Source of the DNA: JAWSVE01 sp050789445
Lineage (GTDB): Bacteria > Pseudomonadota > Gammaproteobacteria > Pseudomonadales > Cellvibrionaceae
NCBI GenBank assembly: GCA_050789445.1
Contig: JAILXR010000001.1
Coordinates: forward strand, 1,240,001 to 1,304,000
Direction: 5' to 3'
Length of the DNA stretch: 64,000 nt
Numbering within the stretch: position 1 is the first letter of the stretch; each line of letters opens with the position of its first letter. Below the pieces are notes generated by a model, which was given only the letters and a program-made list of their open reading frames with translations, made no database searches and had not been told where the DNA came from. The translations under genes and the position numbers were made by a program. Below are positions 37,783 to 47,298 of this stretch, piece by piece.

Positions 37783-37896
37783 GAGTTCCTCTATTATTTT
37801 TCAATTAATTTTTTTCGTTTACTTTTATTACGCTACATATTGGGTGACATAAAAGAACAGAACATTCTTCATTCTCACTGTTAACAAACAAAACAG

Positions 37897-38586
37897 TTAC
37901 GGTGTTGAACGAACAGCCTCGATAAATCTTTCCATTTTTTTATGATCTTTCTTACCGGGAGAAAATTCCACACCGCTACTGACGTCAACCGCGTAAGTTT
38001 GGGTCTGCTTGATCGCGCCAGCAATATTTTTGTCTGACAAACCGCCAGCTAAAATGACAGGAGTGTTTGGCAACTGTTGTGGGACACAGCCCCAATTAAA
38101 AGATTCGCCTGTACCACCTCGACCTTTGTCACTATAGGTATCCAATAAAATACCTTGAGCACTTGTGAATTTTTCAGATTCTCGAATAATCTGTTTTTTT
38201 GTTTCTTCTATTTCTACTTCGACGTTCTTTTCTGATGCGTTAAGTAATTGCTTAACTCGCAACGCCTTAATATACGGCCGCTCAAATTGTTCACAAAATC
38301 CAGGCGTTTCATCACCATGGAATTGTAAAAGCTGGAGAGGCACTTGCTTAAGAACGCTCTTAACAAATGAAATATCAGGATTTACAAATAAGCCCACTGT
38401 CGTTACAAAAGGACCGGCGGCTTTTACCAGATCTATCGCCGTTTCAACACTAATATTTCGTGGGCTATTTTCATAAAAAACCATACCTATTGCATCAGCT
38501 CCTAATGAAACAGCTTTCCGCACATCTTCGACCGAGGTCAAACCACAGATTTTAACTCGAGTATGTGTTTTAGATTCATCATTCAT
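37897..38586 (-). CDS. trpF: Phosphoribosylanthranilate isomerase
   Basis: A 229-residue TIM barrel with KICGLTSVEDVRKAV at the N-terminus (Cys catalytic), VGLFVNPD, LQFHGDE, and the C-terminal ILAGGLSDKNI and VDVSSGVE blocks. It is about 20 residues longer than usual because of an insertion near residues 110-135, rich in Glu and Lys. It converts phosphoribosylanthranilate to CdRP in tryptophan synthesis. It lies between truA and trpB. Confidence 0.94.
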   Translation of the reverse strand: MNDESKTHTRVKICGLTSVEDVRKAVSLGADAIGMVFYENSPRNISVETAIDLVKAAGPFVTTVGLFVNPDISFVKSVLKQVPLQLLQFHGDETPGFCEQFERPYIKALRVKQLLNASEKNVEVEIEETKKQIIRESEKFTSAQGILLDTYSDKGRGGTGESFNWGCVPQQLPNTPVILAGGLSDKNIAGAIKQTQTYAVDVSSGVEFSPGKKDHKKMERFIEAVRSTP

Positions 38587-38817
38587 AATGCAAACCTACT
38601 AGCATTGATATTCGCATTATTCATTCGAAGACTCATTGAGAATGCTTGAAGTAATTGCTGCAGTCGTCAGTTATACGGATAACGTGAAAAAGAGGATGAT
38701 ATTGATTTTACAAGCAAGCAATTCTATCAGAACAGCCTCAAATTTTCTTGATTTTTAATTTTCTGCGATCGTCCAATTGAGCCATAACCAATCTCTGCGT
38801 ACGCCAAGGAACATAAA

Positions 38818-39648
38818 TTAAGCATCGACCCAAGACAATTGATCCGGCAAAAACACAGGACCCAAACAATGAGACGGCAATCCGAACTCTTCTGGGTATC
38901 CAACATCAACCAAATATAAACCATCACTAGGTGCTGTTGCTGCTGCTAGCTTCCGGTCTTCCATCCTTAAAAGCTCATCTACCCAATCAGACGGCTTATC
39001 GCCAAAACCTACAGCAAACAAAGTCCCTACAATATTTCTAATCATGTGATGTAAGAATGCATTAGCTCGCACCTCTAAAACAATCAGGTCCTTACTCTGA
39101 GCAAAGCGAATTCGCTCAATGGTTCTAACGGCCGTTTTAGCTTGGCACCTTGATGCTCGAAATGAGCTAAAATCATGCTCTCCTACTAAGTATCTTGCAG
39201 CTGCCCTCATTGCGCTTACATCTAACGGCCTTTTTTGCCAAGTTGCTATCTTTGATAAAATGGCTGATCTCGCATTATTATTGTAAATAACATAACGATA
39301 AGTCCGGTAGTGTGCTGAAAATCGAGCGTGAAAATTTGGGCCAACCTCTTTTGCTAACTGGATACTGACTCCAGCTCCCATTCTTGCATTCGCACCAAGC
39401 GACCACGCTTTTAGTGGACGGTCAGCCAACGTGTCAAAATGGACCACCTGATAAGATGCATGCACACCCGCATCCGTTCGCCCTGCGCAGACAACTGTAA
39501 TTTTCTCATCAGCCACACTCGACAATGCCGATTCTAGCTCGTGCTGCACATTTTTAACGCCAGACCTTTGCGCCTGAAACCCATGAAAACTAGAGCCATT
39601 GTATTCAACGGTTAAGCACAATCTATGCATACCCTCCGGATAGGTCAT
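38818..39648 (-). CDS. truA: tRNA pseudouridine(38-40) synthase TruA
   Basis: Catalytic Asp59 lies in CAGRTDAGVHA, with EYNGSSFHGFQ and FLHHMIRNIVGTL as further family motifs. It makes pseudouridine at positions 38-40 of tRNAs. The open frame extends to a TTG at 39708, but ATG 39648 gives a normal N-terminus; ATG 39630 is also possible. It lies between fimV and trpF, as in Pseudomonas. Confidence 0.93.
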   Translation of the reverse strand: MTYPEGMHRLCLTVEYNGSSFHGFQAQRSGVKNVQHELESALSSVADEKITVVCAGRTDAGVHASYQVVHFDTLADRPLKAWSLGANARMGAGVSIQLAKEVGPNFHARFSAHYRTYRYVIYNNNARSAILSKIATWQKRPLDVSAMRAAARYLVGEHDFSSFRASRCQAKTAVRTIERIRFAQSKDLIVLEVRANAFLHHMIRNIVGTLFAVGFGDKPSDWVDELLRMEDRKLAAATAPSDGLYLVDVGYPEEFGLPSHCLGPVFLPDQLSWVDA

Positions 39649-39802
39649 CTCCGGTCTCAGTTCGCAATTACGCCTATAATCTTTTTTTATACTGAACTCT
39701 TGTTTCAATTCAATTTCTCAACTTTCATGTTGCAACTCTAAACTAACAATTTGCTTAATTTATAACAAAAATCAAAATAATAATCCCTAATCTTTATAAG
39801 TA

Positions 39803-39836
39803 AAAAAGCCCTGTGTTTTTACACACAGGGCTTTTT
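39803..39836. terminator. Bidirectional intrinsic terminator after fimV
   Basis: Fourteen-base arms (39803-39816 and 39823-39836) pair perfectly: AAAAAGCCCTGTGT with ACACAGGGCTTTTT, and a six-base loop. On the minus strand the stem ends in a T-run and follows the fimV stop by about 58 bases, separating fimV from truA. Confidence 0.85.
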
Positions 39837-39894
39837 GTATTATCAAGAAAACTTACGAAAGAATTTACCAACCAGATGAAAGCGTTAGATTGTA

Positions 39895-42800
39895 TTAAAT
39901 TCTACCAATAAGCTCTTGAGCTTCTGTTTTTTGCTCGTCGTTACCTTCGCTAACAACCTCTTCTAAGATATCTTTAGCGCCTTCTGTATCACCCATATCG
40001 ATATAGGCTCGGGCTAGATCTAACTTAGTAGCAACTTCATCTGTGTCCGCTAAGAAATCCAATTCGCTTCCCAGCTCATCATCAACATCACCACCCTCTT
40101 CATAAGATAATGAATCAACTGAAGCAGCCTCAATATCATCACTCAGAGACTCACTGAGATCGCCTTCAACAGATAACTCATCAAGTGATGGCTCATCTAG
40201 AGAAATCATATCATCAAGATCTGTAGCGGATTCAGACAATTCTAAACTTTCTGGAACCTCAAGATCTCCTATAGACCCTTCTGCAAGCTTAGTAGCCGAA
40301 TCAACCGAAGGTGCGGTTAATTCAGTCTCATCAAGATCCCCAACTAATGCATCCATTTCTTCATCTAAGGCTGCAAGATCCATGTCATCCATATCAAGAT
40401 CAAAAGCATCATCTAGAGTAGTGTTTTCAGCAGGAGAAGCGCCTTCATCTAAAGGGGTAGATTCGGCTGGCTGAGAGCCTGCTGTAAATTCAAGGTCAGA
40501 TAAAAAGTCATCATCATCTGGAAGTGCTGTCTCTACATCGTCATTGGAATCATCCAAATCTAAGGTGAGCCCTAGAGTATCAGCTTCTACTTCTTCAGAA
40601 ATTTTTGCGGCAGAATCTTGGGCACCGGCACTATCTTCAAGATCAAGCTCAAAATCAATACCTCCTAGATCATCTCCTGACTCGGCAATTAAATCCTCGG
40701 AAGATACGGCACTTTCGAGATCATCCAGATCTAAATCAAGTTCAAAATCACTTGCCTCCTCTGTCAGTGCAGAAGATGTCGCTTCAACATCCAGCTCTAA
40801 GGATTCTTCAACAGCTGAATCGGATGCAGACTCTTCGCTATCAAAATCTAAAGAAATGTCACCAAAATCTGTTGCATCAACAGATGGACTATCAAGATCC
40901 AAGCCCTCACTAGCACCATCAAGCGAATCGGCAGTGTCAGCTAAACCACTTGCATTAGAGCCATCCTCTCCAAAATCAAGTTTATCGGTAAGATCGCCCG
41001 CAAACGCACCCGCTGCAGTAGTTGCAGCTATGGCAGCAGCTCCAATACTAAACTCACCTGCATTTGGAATTCTTGAACGAAGCTCCTCTGCCTCTTTATT
41101 GGCAGAAGAATCCTTCAAATCAATTAATTGTGCGTATTCTGTATCGAATTTTTCAACATCCTTTGTTTCAGAATACACTTCTAACAGCTTTAATCGAGCA
41201 GGAACATTATTTGGGTCAGCGATGATTGCTCTCTGCAGCATTTCTTCAGCTTGATCAAATTTGCCATACGCAATATAGATATCCGCTTCTCCAACAGCAT
41301 CGCCAGTTTCAGACTCTGTTGGTATGGCTGACTCTTGATCTTCTTCAAGGTCTAATTGAGTTTCCTCATCGTCAGAGTCCAAATCATAATTAGTTTCTTC
41401 AGTCTCAGTATGATCATCTTCATCTGAATCAGCATTTTCAAAATCGCCAAAATTATTATCTTCATAAAGCTCATCATCTAACTCATCAAATGCTGCCATT
41501 TCAGCCTGAGCTTTACGATGCATGAAGAAACCTGCACCAGCAATCAAGGCAACAATGGCACCAATAATGTACCAAAGGTTATCCATGATGATATCCATGA
41601 ACGACTTTGATTGAACTGCAGGAGTGACTACTTTCGGCGCCTCAACAACCGGCTCGACAACCGCAACATCAACTTCTTCTTGAATCGAATCTAGCTCTGT
41701 TTCAACCTGATCAGACTCTATAATCAAGTCGGTCGAGTCTGAAATCAAATCACTACTCAAATCGACTAGAGAATCCCCAGCTTCAGATAAAGTATCGCCA
41801 ATTTCATCAGTTGTCTCGTCAATTAACTCGGTACCACTTTCAACGAGATCTGATCCAGCGTCAGAAACATCTTCCGCCGTATTCTCAGCTGCTAACTGCA
41901 AAGCACGCATTTCTTCACTACTCACATCGATGAGACGCTCAATAGTGTCAATCTGCTCATCTAACTCACCCACACGAGTATTTAGCTCATCACTTTCTCG
42001 ACGAGCGCTATCAAGCTCCTCAAGGTTAACTGAGAGTTCATTTTCCAACCCTGCATTTTCTTGAGACGCATCACCTGAGCCACTGCTTTGACCTGATGAT
42101 TCAATATCGCTGGGTGCGGCAAGAGTTAATTGTCCACGAGGTTCATCGCTATCGCTATCAGTAGATGTTGTTGCTGATGATCCTTCTAGCTGAGCTCCAG
42201 AAGAGTTATCACCTCCGGACCACTGATCATTCTGATAGGCAACACTTCCTATCGCTTCTCTTTGCTGAATATTTTCAATTTCATTTTGATCAGGAATTTT
42301 AAGGATCTGACCTTTCTTCAACAAATTAATGTTGTCGTTAATAAATGCATTTGGGTTAACGCGCTGCAGCGCGACCATCGTTTGTTGTACAGATACATTG
42401 CGGTTAGGGCGCACTTGCAGCGCTATCTCCCAAAGCGTGTCATTCGGTCGAACTTCATACTCATCAGCTGAATATGTTGGCTGAGAGGCTGAAGGAGCTG
42501 AAGGACGAACAGGCTGAGGAGTAACAACCTCTTGCGTTTGAGTTACTTGCGGCTGTGACGGCCTTACCGGTGCAGGCAGTGGAGCTGGTTGTGATTGCGT
42601 TATTGTTCGAGCAGGTTGAACAGCACGGGCTGGCTTGTCTGCAAAAACAGGGATATCAAGCAATAAAGTATATTCACGAAGGAGTCGCCCACTAGGCCAG
42701 CGGGTCTGCACCAAGAAGTTTACATAGGGCTCTTGCACAGGCTTCCGAGAAGTCACCTTCACAATTGGCCCCCCTGGATTATTAAGAAGCACTTCAAACT

Positions 42801-43044
42801 TCAAATCTTGCAAGAAGAATACGCGATCAACGCCAGCTCTTTTGAAGTCATCAATTGACGCTAAGCCAATAATAATTTCCCCAGAAGTAAGCTCCCTGAC
42901 TTGAAGCAGTTTAATTTCAGCGTTGAGAGGCTCATCAAGCGCCGACTTTAATGTGATTTCTCCAAGGCCCAAACTGTAAGCCAAGTTAGAACACAGTGCT
43001 CCACCCAATAACCCTATAGCCAGAGTTAACTTTCGAAGATGCAT
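39895..43044 (-). CDS. fimV: FimV, polar hub / type IV pilus assembly protein
   Basis: A 1049-residue protein: signal peptide (to ~25), a conserved N-terminal FimV domain (LGLGEITLKSALDEPLNAEI; here residues ~25-130), a Pro/Gln-rich linker, and a LysM domain (~195-250, YEVRPNDTLWEIALQV). A coiled coil (~335-385), one membrane segment (~487-505, LWYIIGAIVALIAGAGFFM), a very acidic cytoplasmic region with one TPR-like unit (~590-640), and the C-terminal FimV motif (TKLDLARAYIDMGD...EELIGRI-like end) complete it. In Pseudomonas it organises the pole, type IV pili and cAMP signalling. It lies between usg and truA. Confidence 0.93.
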   Translation of the reverse strand: MHLRKLTLAIGLLGGALCSNLAYSLGLGEITLKSALDEPLNAEIKLLQVRELTSGEIIIGLASIDDFKRAGVDRVFFLQDLKFEVLLNNPGGPIVKVTSRKPVQEPYVNFLVQTRWPSGRLLREYTLLLDIPVFADKPARAVQPARTITQSQPAPLPAPVRPSQPQVTQTQEVVTPQPVRPSAPSASQPTYSADEYEVRPNDTLWEIALQVRPNRNVSVQQTMVALQRVNPNAFINDNINLLKKGQILKIPDQNEIENIQQREAIGSVAYQNDQWSGGDNSSGAQLEGSSATTSTDSDSDEPRGQLTLAAPSDIESSGQSSGSGDASQENAGLENELSVNLEELDSARRESDELNTRVGELDEQIDTIERLIDVSSEEMRALQLAAENTAEDVSDAGSDLVESGTELIDETTDEIGDTLSEAGDSLVDLSSDLISDSTDLIIESDQVETELDSIQEEVDVAVVEPVVEAPKVVTPAVQSKSFMDIIMDNLWYIIGAIVALIAGAGFFMHRKAQAEMAAFDELDDELYEDNNFGDFENADSDEDDHTETEETNYDLDSDDEETQLDLEEDQESAIPTESETGDAVGEADIYIAYGKFDQAEEMLQRAIIADPNNVPARLKLLEVYSETKDVEKFDTEYAQLIDLKDSSANKEAEELRSRIPNAGEFSIGAAAIAATTAAGAFAGDLTDKLDFGEDGSNASGLADTADSLDGASEGLDLDSPSVDATDFGDISLDFDSEESASDSAVEESLELDVEATSSALTEEASDFELDLDLDDLESAVSSEDLIAESGDDLGGIDFELDLEDSAGAQDSAAKISEEVEADTLGLTLDLDDSNDDVETALPDDDDFLSDLEFTAGSQPAESTPLDEGASPAENTTLDDAFDLDMDDMDLAALDEEMDALVGDLDETELTAPSVDSATKLAEGSIGDLEVPESLELSESATDLDDMISLDEPSLDELSVEGDLSESLSDDIEAASVDSLSYEEGGDVDDELGSELDFLADTDEVATKLDLARAYIDMGDTEGAKDILEEVVSEGNDEQKTEAQELIGRI

Positions 43045-43416
43045 AGGAATACCCTTTAATTATCTCCTCGATTCTCACTTTACAAACAGCAATCAGCCAA
43101 GAGATGGTGCTTTTTGATTATGTAAGAACCCCAAAAATATAAAATGGCACGTTAGTAACTGCTAATGATGAATGAAATACCCTTAAGCCATCATCAGCGT
43201 TTACCTTAGTGCTCACTCACTCGTAATCTTTTGTACTGTATGAATACACCGACAAAAATCTGGTTATTTAATAGACGATGCCGGTTTAGTAAATTCTCCT
43301 AACATCACTTCTTTTAAAAAAATTACTCAGTACTTGAAAGTAATTCAGACTTTCTTCTGAGACAAAAGCCAAACTAGAAGCTAGAAAAATTCTTCACTAA
43401 TCGTTGTAAGTATTCA
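43045..43416. promoter_or_regulatory. Intergenic region upstream of fimV
   Basis: These 372 bases hold no convincing open frame. They should include the fimV promoter (minus strand); AAAGGG precedes the fimV ATG by about 8 bases. I saw no strong hairpin or repeat in it. Confidence 0.35.
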
Positions 43417-44430
43417 TTATAAATAGCTTTTTATCAATATTTCCGCAATTTGTACAGAATTTGCAGCCGAACCCCTACGGAGACTTTCCCCAACGGTCCA
43501 TAGAGTCATATGGTTGCCTTGCCCTTCTAGTTGCCGAATACGTCCAACAAACAAATTATCCTTTCCAGCTGCATTTTGTACTGCCGTTGGGCCAAGTTTG
43601 TTATTACTAACTGTAGTTATTCCTGAAGACCTCGACAGTAAGCTGGTCACACTCTTTACTGAAATTGGTTCTGTTGTTGTTAATGTGATGACCTGCGATT
43701 GTGCATAAAACACTGGCACCTGAACACAAGTGACATTTAAAGAGTAGTCACGATCACCAAAAATTTCACGGAGCTGAGTTAATAGACTCAACTCATCTCG
43801 TGTATACCCTGTTTCATCAGGCGCCGAACTTTCCGGCAAAAGACTAAATGCCAACTGCTGAGAAAAAACCGTGCTTTCGACTGACATGCCATTTAGCAGC
43901 CGAGCGGTCTGACTGACAAGCTCCTCGACGCCACCCTTACCAGAATGAACAGCAGGGAGATGACAACAAACATTTATGTCCGTTATTTCATGTTTTTTTA
44001 ACAACGGGTTTAAAATTAACGACAAAAATATACTGGCAGGGCTTGGGTTTCGCAAAATGGTATTTGACGACAAACCCTTTAAAATATCGGCATTTACTTC
44101 AGGGATAATTAGTTTTGCAGGAGGCTGATCAGTGTCGATCCTTACAGCACTATCAATCACAAATGTATTTTCTTGCTGGGCTTTTTCCGCATATTTATTT
44201 ACTAAAGACTCATCATCCGCAAAAATAACAATATCAATTTTTGAAAAATCAGCGTCATCAATGTCCTGTGGTAACACTTTACTTTTATTAAAAAACACCG
44301 CATCGGTTTCGTAAGGATCAGACGCCAATGAAATAAGCTCGTCTATCGCCATTTTTTTATTTTGAAAATATTCAACAATTAACTCACCTACGGCGGTATT
44401 CGCACCCACCAAACCTAATCGACAACCCAT
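43417..44430 (-). CDS. usg: Usg-like aspartate-semialdehyde dehydrogenase homologue, catalytic residues lost
   Basis: A 337-residue homologue of Asd with the NAD(P)-binding start RLGLVGANTAVGE and the C-terminal WTVGESLRRGSAANSVQIAE. The active-site cysteine position is Pro131: residues 128-133 read NPSPAS against NPNCST in active enzymes. The catalytic-histidine block reads VPVFYAQS where VPVxxGHS is usual. It is thus a probable pseudoenzyme, as expected for Usg (PA3116 type). It keeps the conserved asd - usg - fimV order. The function of Usg is unknown. Confidence 0.88.
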   Translation of the reverse strand: MGCRLGLVGANTAVGELIVEYFQNKKMAIDELISLASDPYETDAVFFNKSKVLPQDIDDADFSKIDIVIFADDESLVNKYAEKAQQENTFVIDSAVRIDTDQPPAKLIIPEVNADILKGLSSNTILRNPSPASIFLSLILNPLLKKHEITDINVCCHLPAVHSGKGGVEELVSQTARLLNGMSVESTVFSQQLAFSLLPESSAPDETGYTRDELSLLTQLREIFGDRDYSLNVTCVQVPVFYAQSQVITLTTTEPISVKSVTSLLSRSSGITTVSNNKLGPTAVQNAAGKDNLFVGRIRQLEGQGNHMTLWTVGESLRRGSAANSVQIAEILIKSYL

Positions 44431-44509
44431 AATTTATATTCTCAAAAGATAAAAACAAATTCGACAGAGAAAATGAAAAACAAAAAGTTCAACTTTTTCC
44501 TGTCCACAA

Positions 44510-44550
44510 AAAAGCCACAGTTATCGATTCATTTAACAACTGTGGCTTTT
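44510..44550. terminator. Hairpin terminator between asd and usg
   Basis: AAAAGCCACAGTT (44510-44522) and AACTGTGGCTTTT (44538-44550) pair perfectly over 13 bases, with a 15-base loop. On the minus strand a T-run ends the stem, 36 bases after the asd stop. usg therefore probably has its own promoter or depends on read-through. Confidence 0.75.
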
Positions 44551-44585
44551 GAAGGCTTACGCCCAATATAAAAATTATTGCAACA

Positions 44586-45695
44586 TTAATGTTCTCGCAA
44601 AATACGTAGCATTCTTCTTAATGGCTCTGCCGCTCCCCATAACAATTGATCGCCAACGGTAAAAGCTGATAAGAATTGATCGCCCATATTCATTTTCCGA
44701 AGACGACCAACGGGCACATCCATTCCTCCAGTAACACTGGTTGGCGTGAGCATTTTTAAACTATCTTCACGTGTATTCGGAATGACTTTTGCCCATTCAC
44801 TACTTGAAGCAATAATATTTTCAATATCACTGAGCGGAACGTCTTTATTGAGCTTAATTGTCAACGCTTGGCTATGGCATCTCATCGCACCAACACGAAC
44901 ACAAATACCATCAACAGGTATGGGGTTCGCCGATACCCCTAAAATCTTGTTGGCCTCAGCTTGAGCTTTCCATTCTTCTTTACTTTGACCATTTTCAAGC
45001 TGCCGATCAATATAAGGAAGCACACTTCCAGCAAGAGGTGAAACTGTATTCTCGACCGGAAATTGATCAGACCGCATACCTTCCAGCACACGCCGATCAA
45101 TCTCTAAAATTGCACTCGCAGGATCAGCCAACTGGCTCTCAACTGAGTCATGGATACTCCCCATTTGAGAGATAAGCTCTTTCATGGCGGCAGCACCTGC
45201 TCCACTAGCCGCTTGATATGTCATCGCTGACGCCCACTCCACTAACCCTTCACGGAACAATCCACCTAAGCCCATAAGCATTAAGCTGACAGTGCAATTT
45301 CCACCAATAAATTCTTTAACACCATTCTTAATGCCATCTTGAATGACATCCAAATTAACAGGATCAAGAATGATGATCGATTGGTCGCTCATACGAAGAG
45401 TCGATGCCGCATCTATCCAATAACCATTCCAGCCTTCTTTTCTCAACTGAGGGTAAACAGCTTGGGTGTAATCACCACCTTGGCAGGAGATAATGACGTC
45501 CATTGTAGAAAGCTCAGAGATGGACTTGGCATCCTTTAAGGGAGGAGTCGCAATTCCAATAGCTGGACCTTCGCCACCAATATTCGATGTCGTAAAGAAG
45601 ATGGGTTCAATGCCTTTAAAGTCAGACTCTGCAACCATTCTTTGCATCAAGACCGAACCAACCATTCCTCTCCAACCAACAAATCCTACTCTCAT
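44586..45695 (-). CDS. asd: Aspartate-semialdehyde dehydrogenase
   Basis: A 369-residue enzyme with MRVGFVGWRGMVGSVL (NADP-binding), the catalytic Cys in FIGGNCTVSLML (about residue 135), and the catalytic-His block VRVGAMRCHSQALT. It makes aspartate semialdehyde for Lys, Met and Thr synthesis and for peptidoglycan. The frame continues upstream to 45728, but ATG 45695 gives the family N-terminus. It lies 118 bases after leuB. Confidence 0.96.
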   Translation of the reverse strand: MRVGFVGWRGMVGSVLMQRMVAESDFKGIEPIFFTTSNIGGEGPAIGIATPPLKDAKSISELSTMDVIISCQGGDYTQAVYPQLRKEGWNGYWIDAASTLRMSDQSIIILDPVNLDVIQDGIKNGVKEFIGGNCTVSLMLMGLGGLFREGLVEWASAMTYQAASGAGAAAMKELISQMGSIHDSVESQLADPASAILEIDRRVLEGMRSDQFPVENTVSPLAGSVLPYIDRQLENGQSKEEWKAQAEANKILGVSANPIPVDGICVRVGAMRCHSQALTIKLNKDVPLSDIENIIASSSEWAKVIPNTREDSLKMLTPTSVTGGMDVPVGRLRKMNMGDQFLSAFTVGDQLLWGAAEPLRRMLRILREH

Positions 45696-45812
45696 TTTTC
45701 TTTCTGCCTTCTCTGTTAAACCAAACAAAATACTGTACTTCGAACTAATATCTTAACCAATCCAATAGCAACAATTTATTTAACTATAAGCCGTAACATA
45801 TTGAGTTTAAAG

Positions 45813-46889
45813 CTATTTAATCGCCTTAATAACGGCCTCACCCATCTCTTTGGTCGACGCTTTCTGACAACCCTCTGAGTAAATATCAGCAGTTCTTAAT
45901 TTCTGATCTAGAACAACCCCAACAGCAGCTTCAATACTATCTGCTGCTTCCGGCAAGTTAAGTGAATATCTCAACATCATTGCCGCAGACAGTATAGTCG
46001 CAAGAGGGTTAGCGATTCCCTTCCCTGCGATATCTGGCGCAGAACCATGGCAAGGTTCGTACAAACCACAACCACTACTATTGAGAGATGCCGAGGGAAG
46101 CATCCCGATTGAGCCCGTTAACATAGCGGCCGCATCAGATAAAATATCACCGAACATATTGCCCGTTACCATGACATCAAACTGCTTAGGCGCACGTACT
46201 AATTGCATCGCCGCATTATCAACATACATATGTGACAACTCGACATCAGGATAATCTTTAGCAAGCTCCGTCATTACCTCTCGCCACAACATCGTCGCTT
46301 CTAGAACATTCGCCTTATCCACTGAACACACTTTCTTTCCGCGCTTCTGAGCCATTTCAAAAGCCACTTTACCGATGCGGATAATTTCATTTTCTGAATA
46401 TCGGTAAGTATTAAAGCCCTCTCTTTCACCATTATCTAAAGTATGAATACCTCGAGGTTGCCCAAAATAAATGCCCCCCGTTAGTTCTCGTACAATCATA
46501 ATATCTAAGCCAGAAACAATTTCAGACTTTAAAGAAGAAGCTTCCGCTAACTGAGGATAAAGAATTGCAGGACGTAAGTTCGCGAAGAAACCCATTGCTG
46601 AGCGGATTTGCAATAACCCTTGTTCAGGACGAATAGCACGATCAATATTATCCCATTTGGGCCCACCGACCGATCCCATTAAAATGGCATCAGCCTTCTT
46701 TGCTTTTGCAAGAGTCTCATCTGGTAAAGGCTTACCTGCCGCATCAATACCAGCTCCGCCCAAGTGAGCCTCATCGAACTTAAGATTTAACTGATGGATT
46801 TCGTTGACACGGTCGAGTACTTTTTTTGCCTCAGTAACTATTTCTGGGCCAATCCCATCACCTGGTAAAACTAGAATTTGCCTCGACAC
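45813..46889 (-). CDS. leuB: 3-isopropylmalate dehydrogenase
   Basis: A 358-residue decarboxylating dehydrogenase of leucine synthesis. VLPGDGIGPEIV opens it; MGSVGGPKWD, VRELTGGIYFG and the NMFGDILSDAAAML metal/substrate block are intact. The start is GTG 46889 with AGAGGA upstream. leuC and leuD, which precede leuB in Pseudomonas, are not in the window; the next gene upstream is divergent. Confidence 0.96.
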   Translation of the reverse strand: MSRQILVLPGDGIGPEIVTEAKKVLDRVNEIHQLNLKFDEAHLGGAGIDAAGKPLPDETLAKAKKADAILMGSVGGPKWDNIDRAIRPEQGLLQIRSAMGFFANLRPAILYPQLAEASSLKSEIVSGLDIMIVRELTGGIYFGQPRGIHTLDNGEREGFNTYRYSENEIIRIGKVAFEMAQKRGKKVCSVDKANVLEATMLWREVMTELAKDYPDVELSHMYVDNAAMQLVRAPKQFDVMVTGNMFGDILSDAAAMLTGSIGMLPSASLNSSGCGLYEPCHGSAPDIAGKGIANPLATILSAAMMLRYSLNLPEAADSIEAAVGVVLDQKLRTADIYSEGCQKASTKEMGEAVIKAIK

Positions 46890-47298
46890 TATTATTTCCT
46901 CTCACTCTTGTAAAAATTCACTTCCAGTCAGGATTAGCTCCCTACAGACCAGAAATATAGATTTTTGGGGCGCCGATTATAGAACGAATCTTTGTTAAGC
47001 TCTATTGATCATTGTTTCAAGCCAAAAACCTCCCCCTTCACTCTTTTTCACTTGAGGCTCAATTTTTTTAGGGTTTTTCATCAAAAAATACATTTCGCTT
47101 TTATTTATTCTTCCAAACGCTCAAACTTGTAAGCAACACCCACTTTACGTGTACTTACTTAAAGATGTGAGGCTGTTCACAAAACAAACAAGCAAATACT
47201 AATAAGCTAAGGTGTTCAGAAAACAGTCAGCATTTAAGTTTCTAGGAACAATGCAGCTTTAATATCTATCAGCCAAAATTTTAGTTAAGGATATCTCT
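46890..47298. promoter_or_regulatory. Intergenic region between divergent leuB and the M48-like gene
   Basis: These 409 AT-rich bases must hold the leuB promoter (minus) and the promoter of the large membrane protein gene (plus; AAGGAT lies before its ATG). No clear leader-peptide attenuator with leucine codons or other strong structure was seen. Confidence 0.3.

Noticed and set aside
40544..41254. 236-codon open frame antisense to fimV
   Set aside because: It is the mirror of the Asp/Glu/Ser-rich acidic part of FimV, giving a low-complexity Ser/Lys protein. No ribosome site or known domain.
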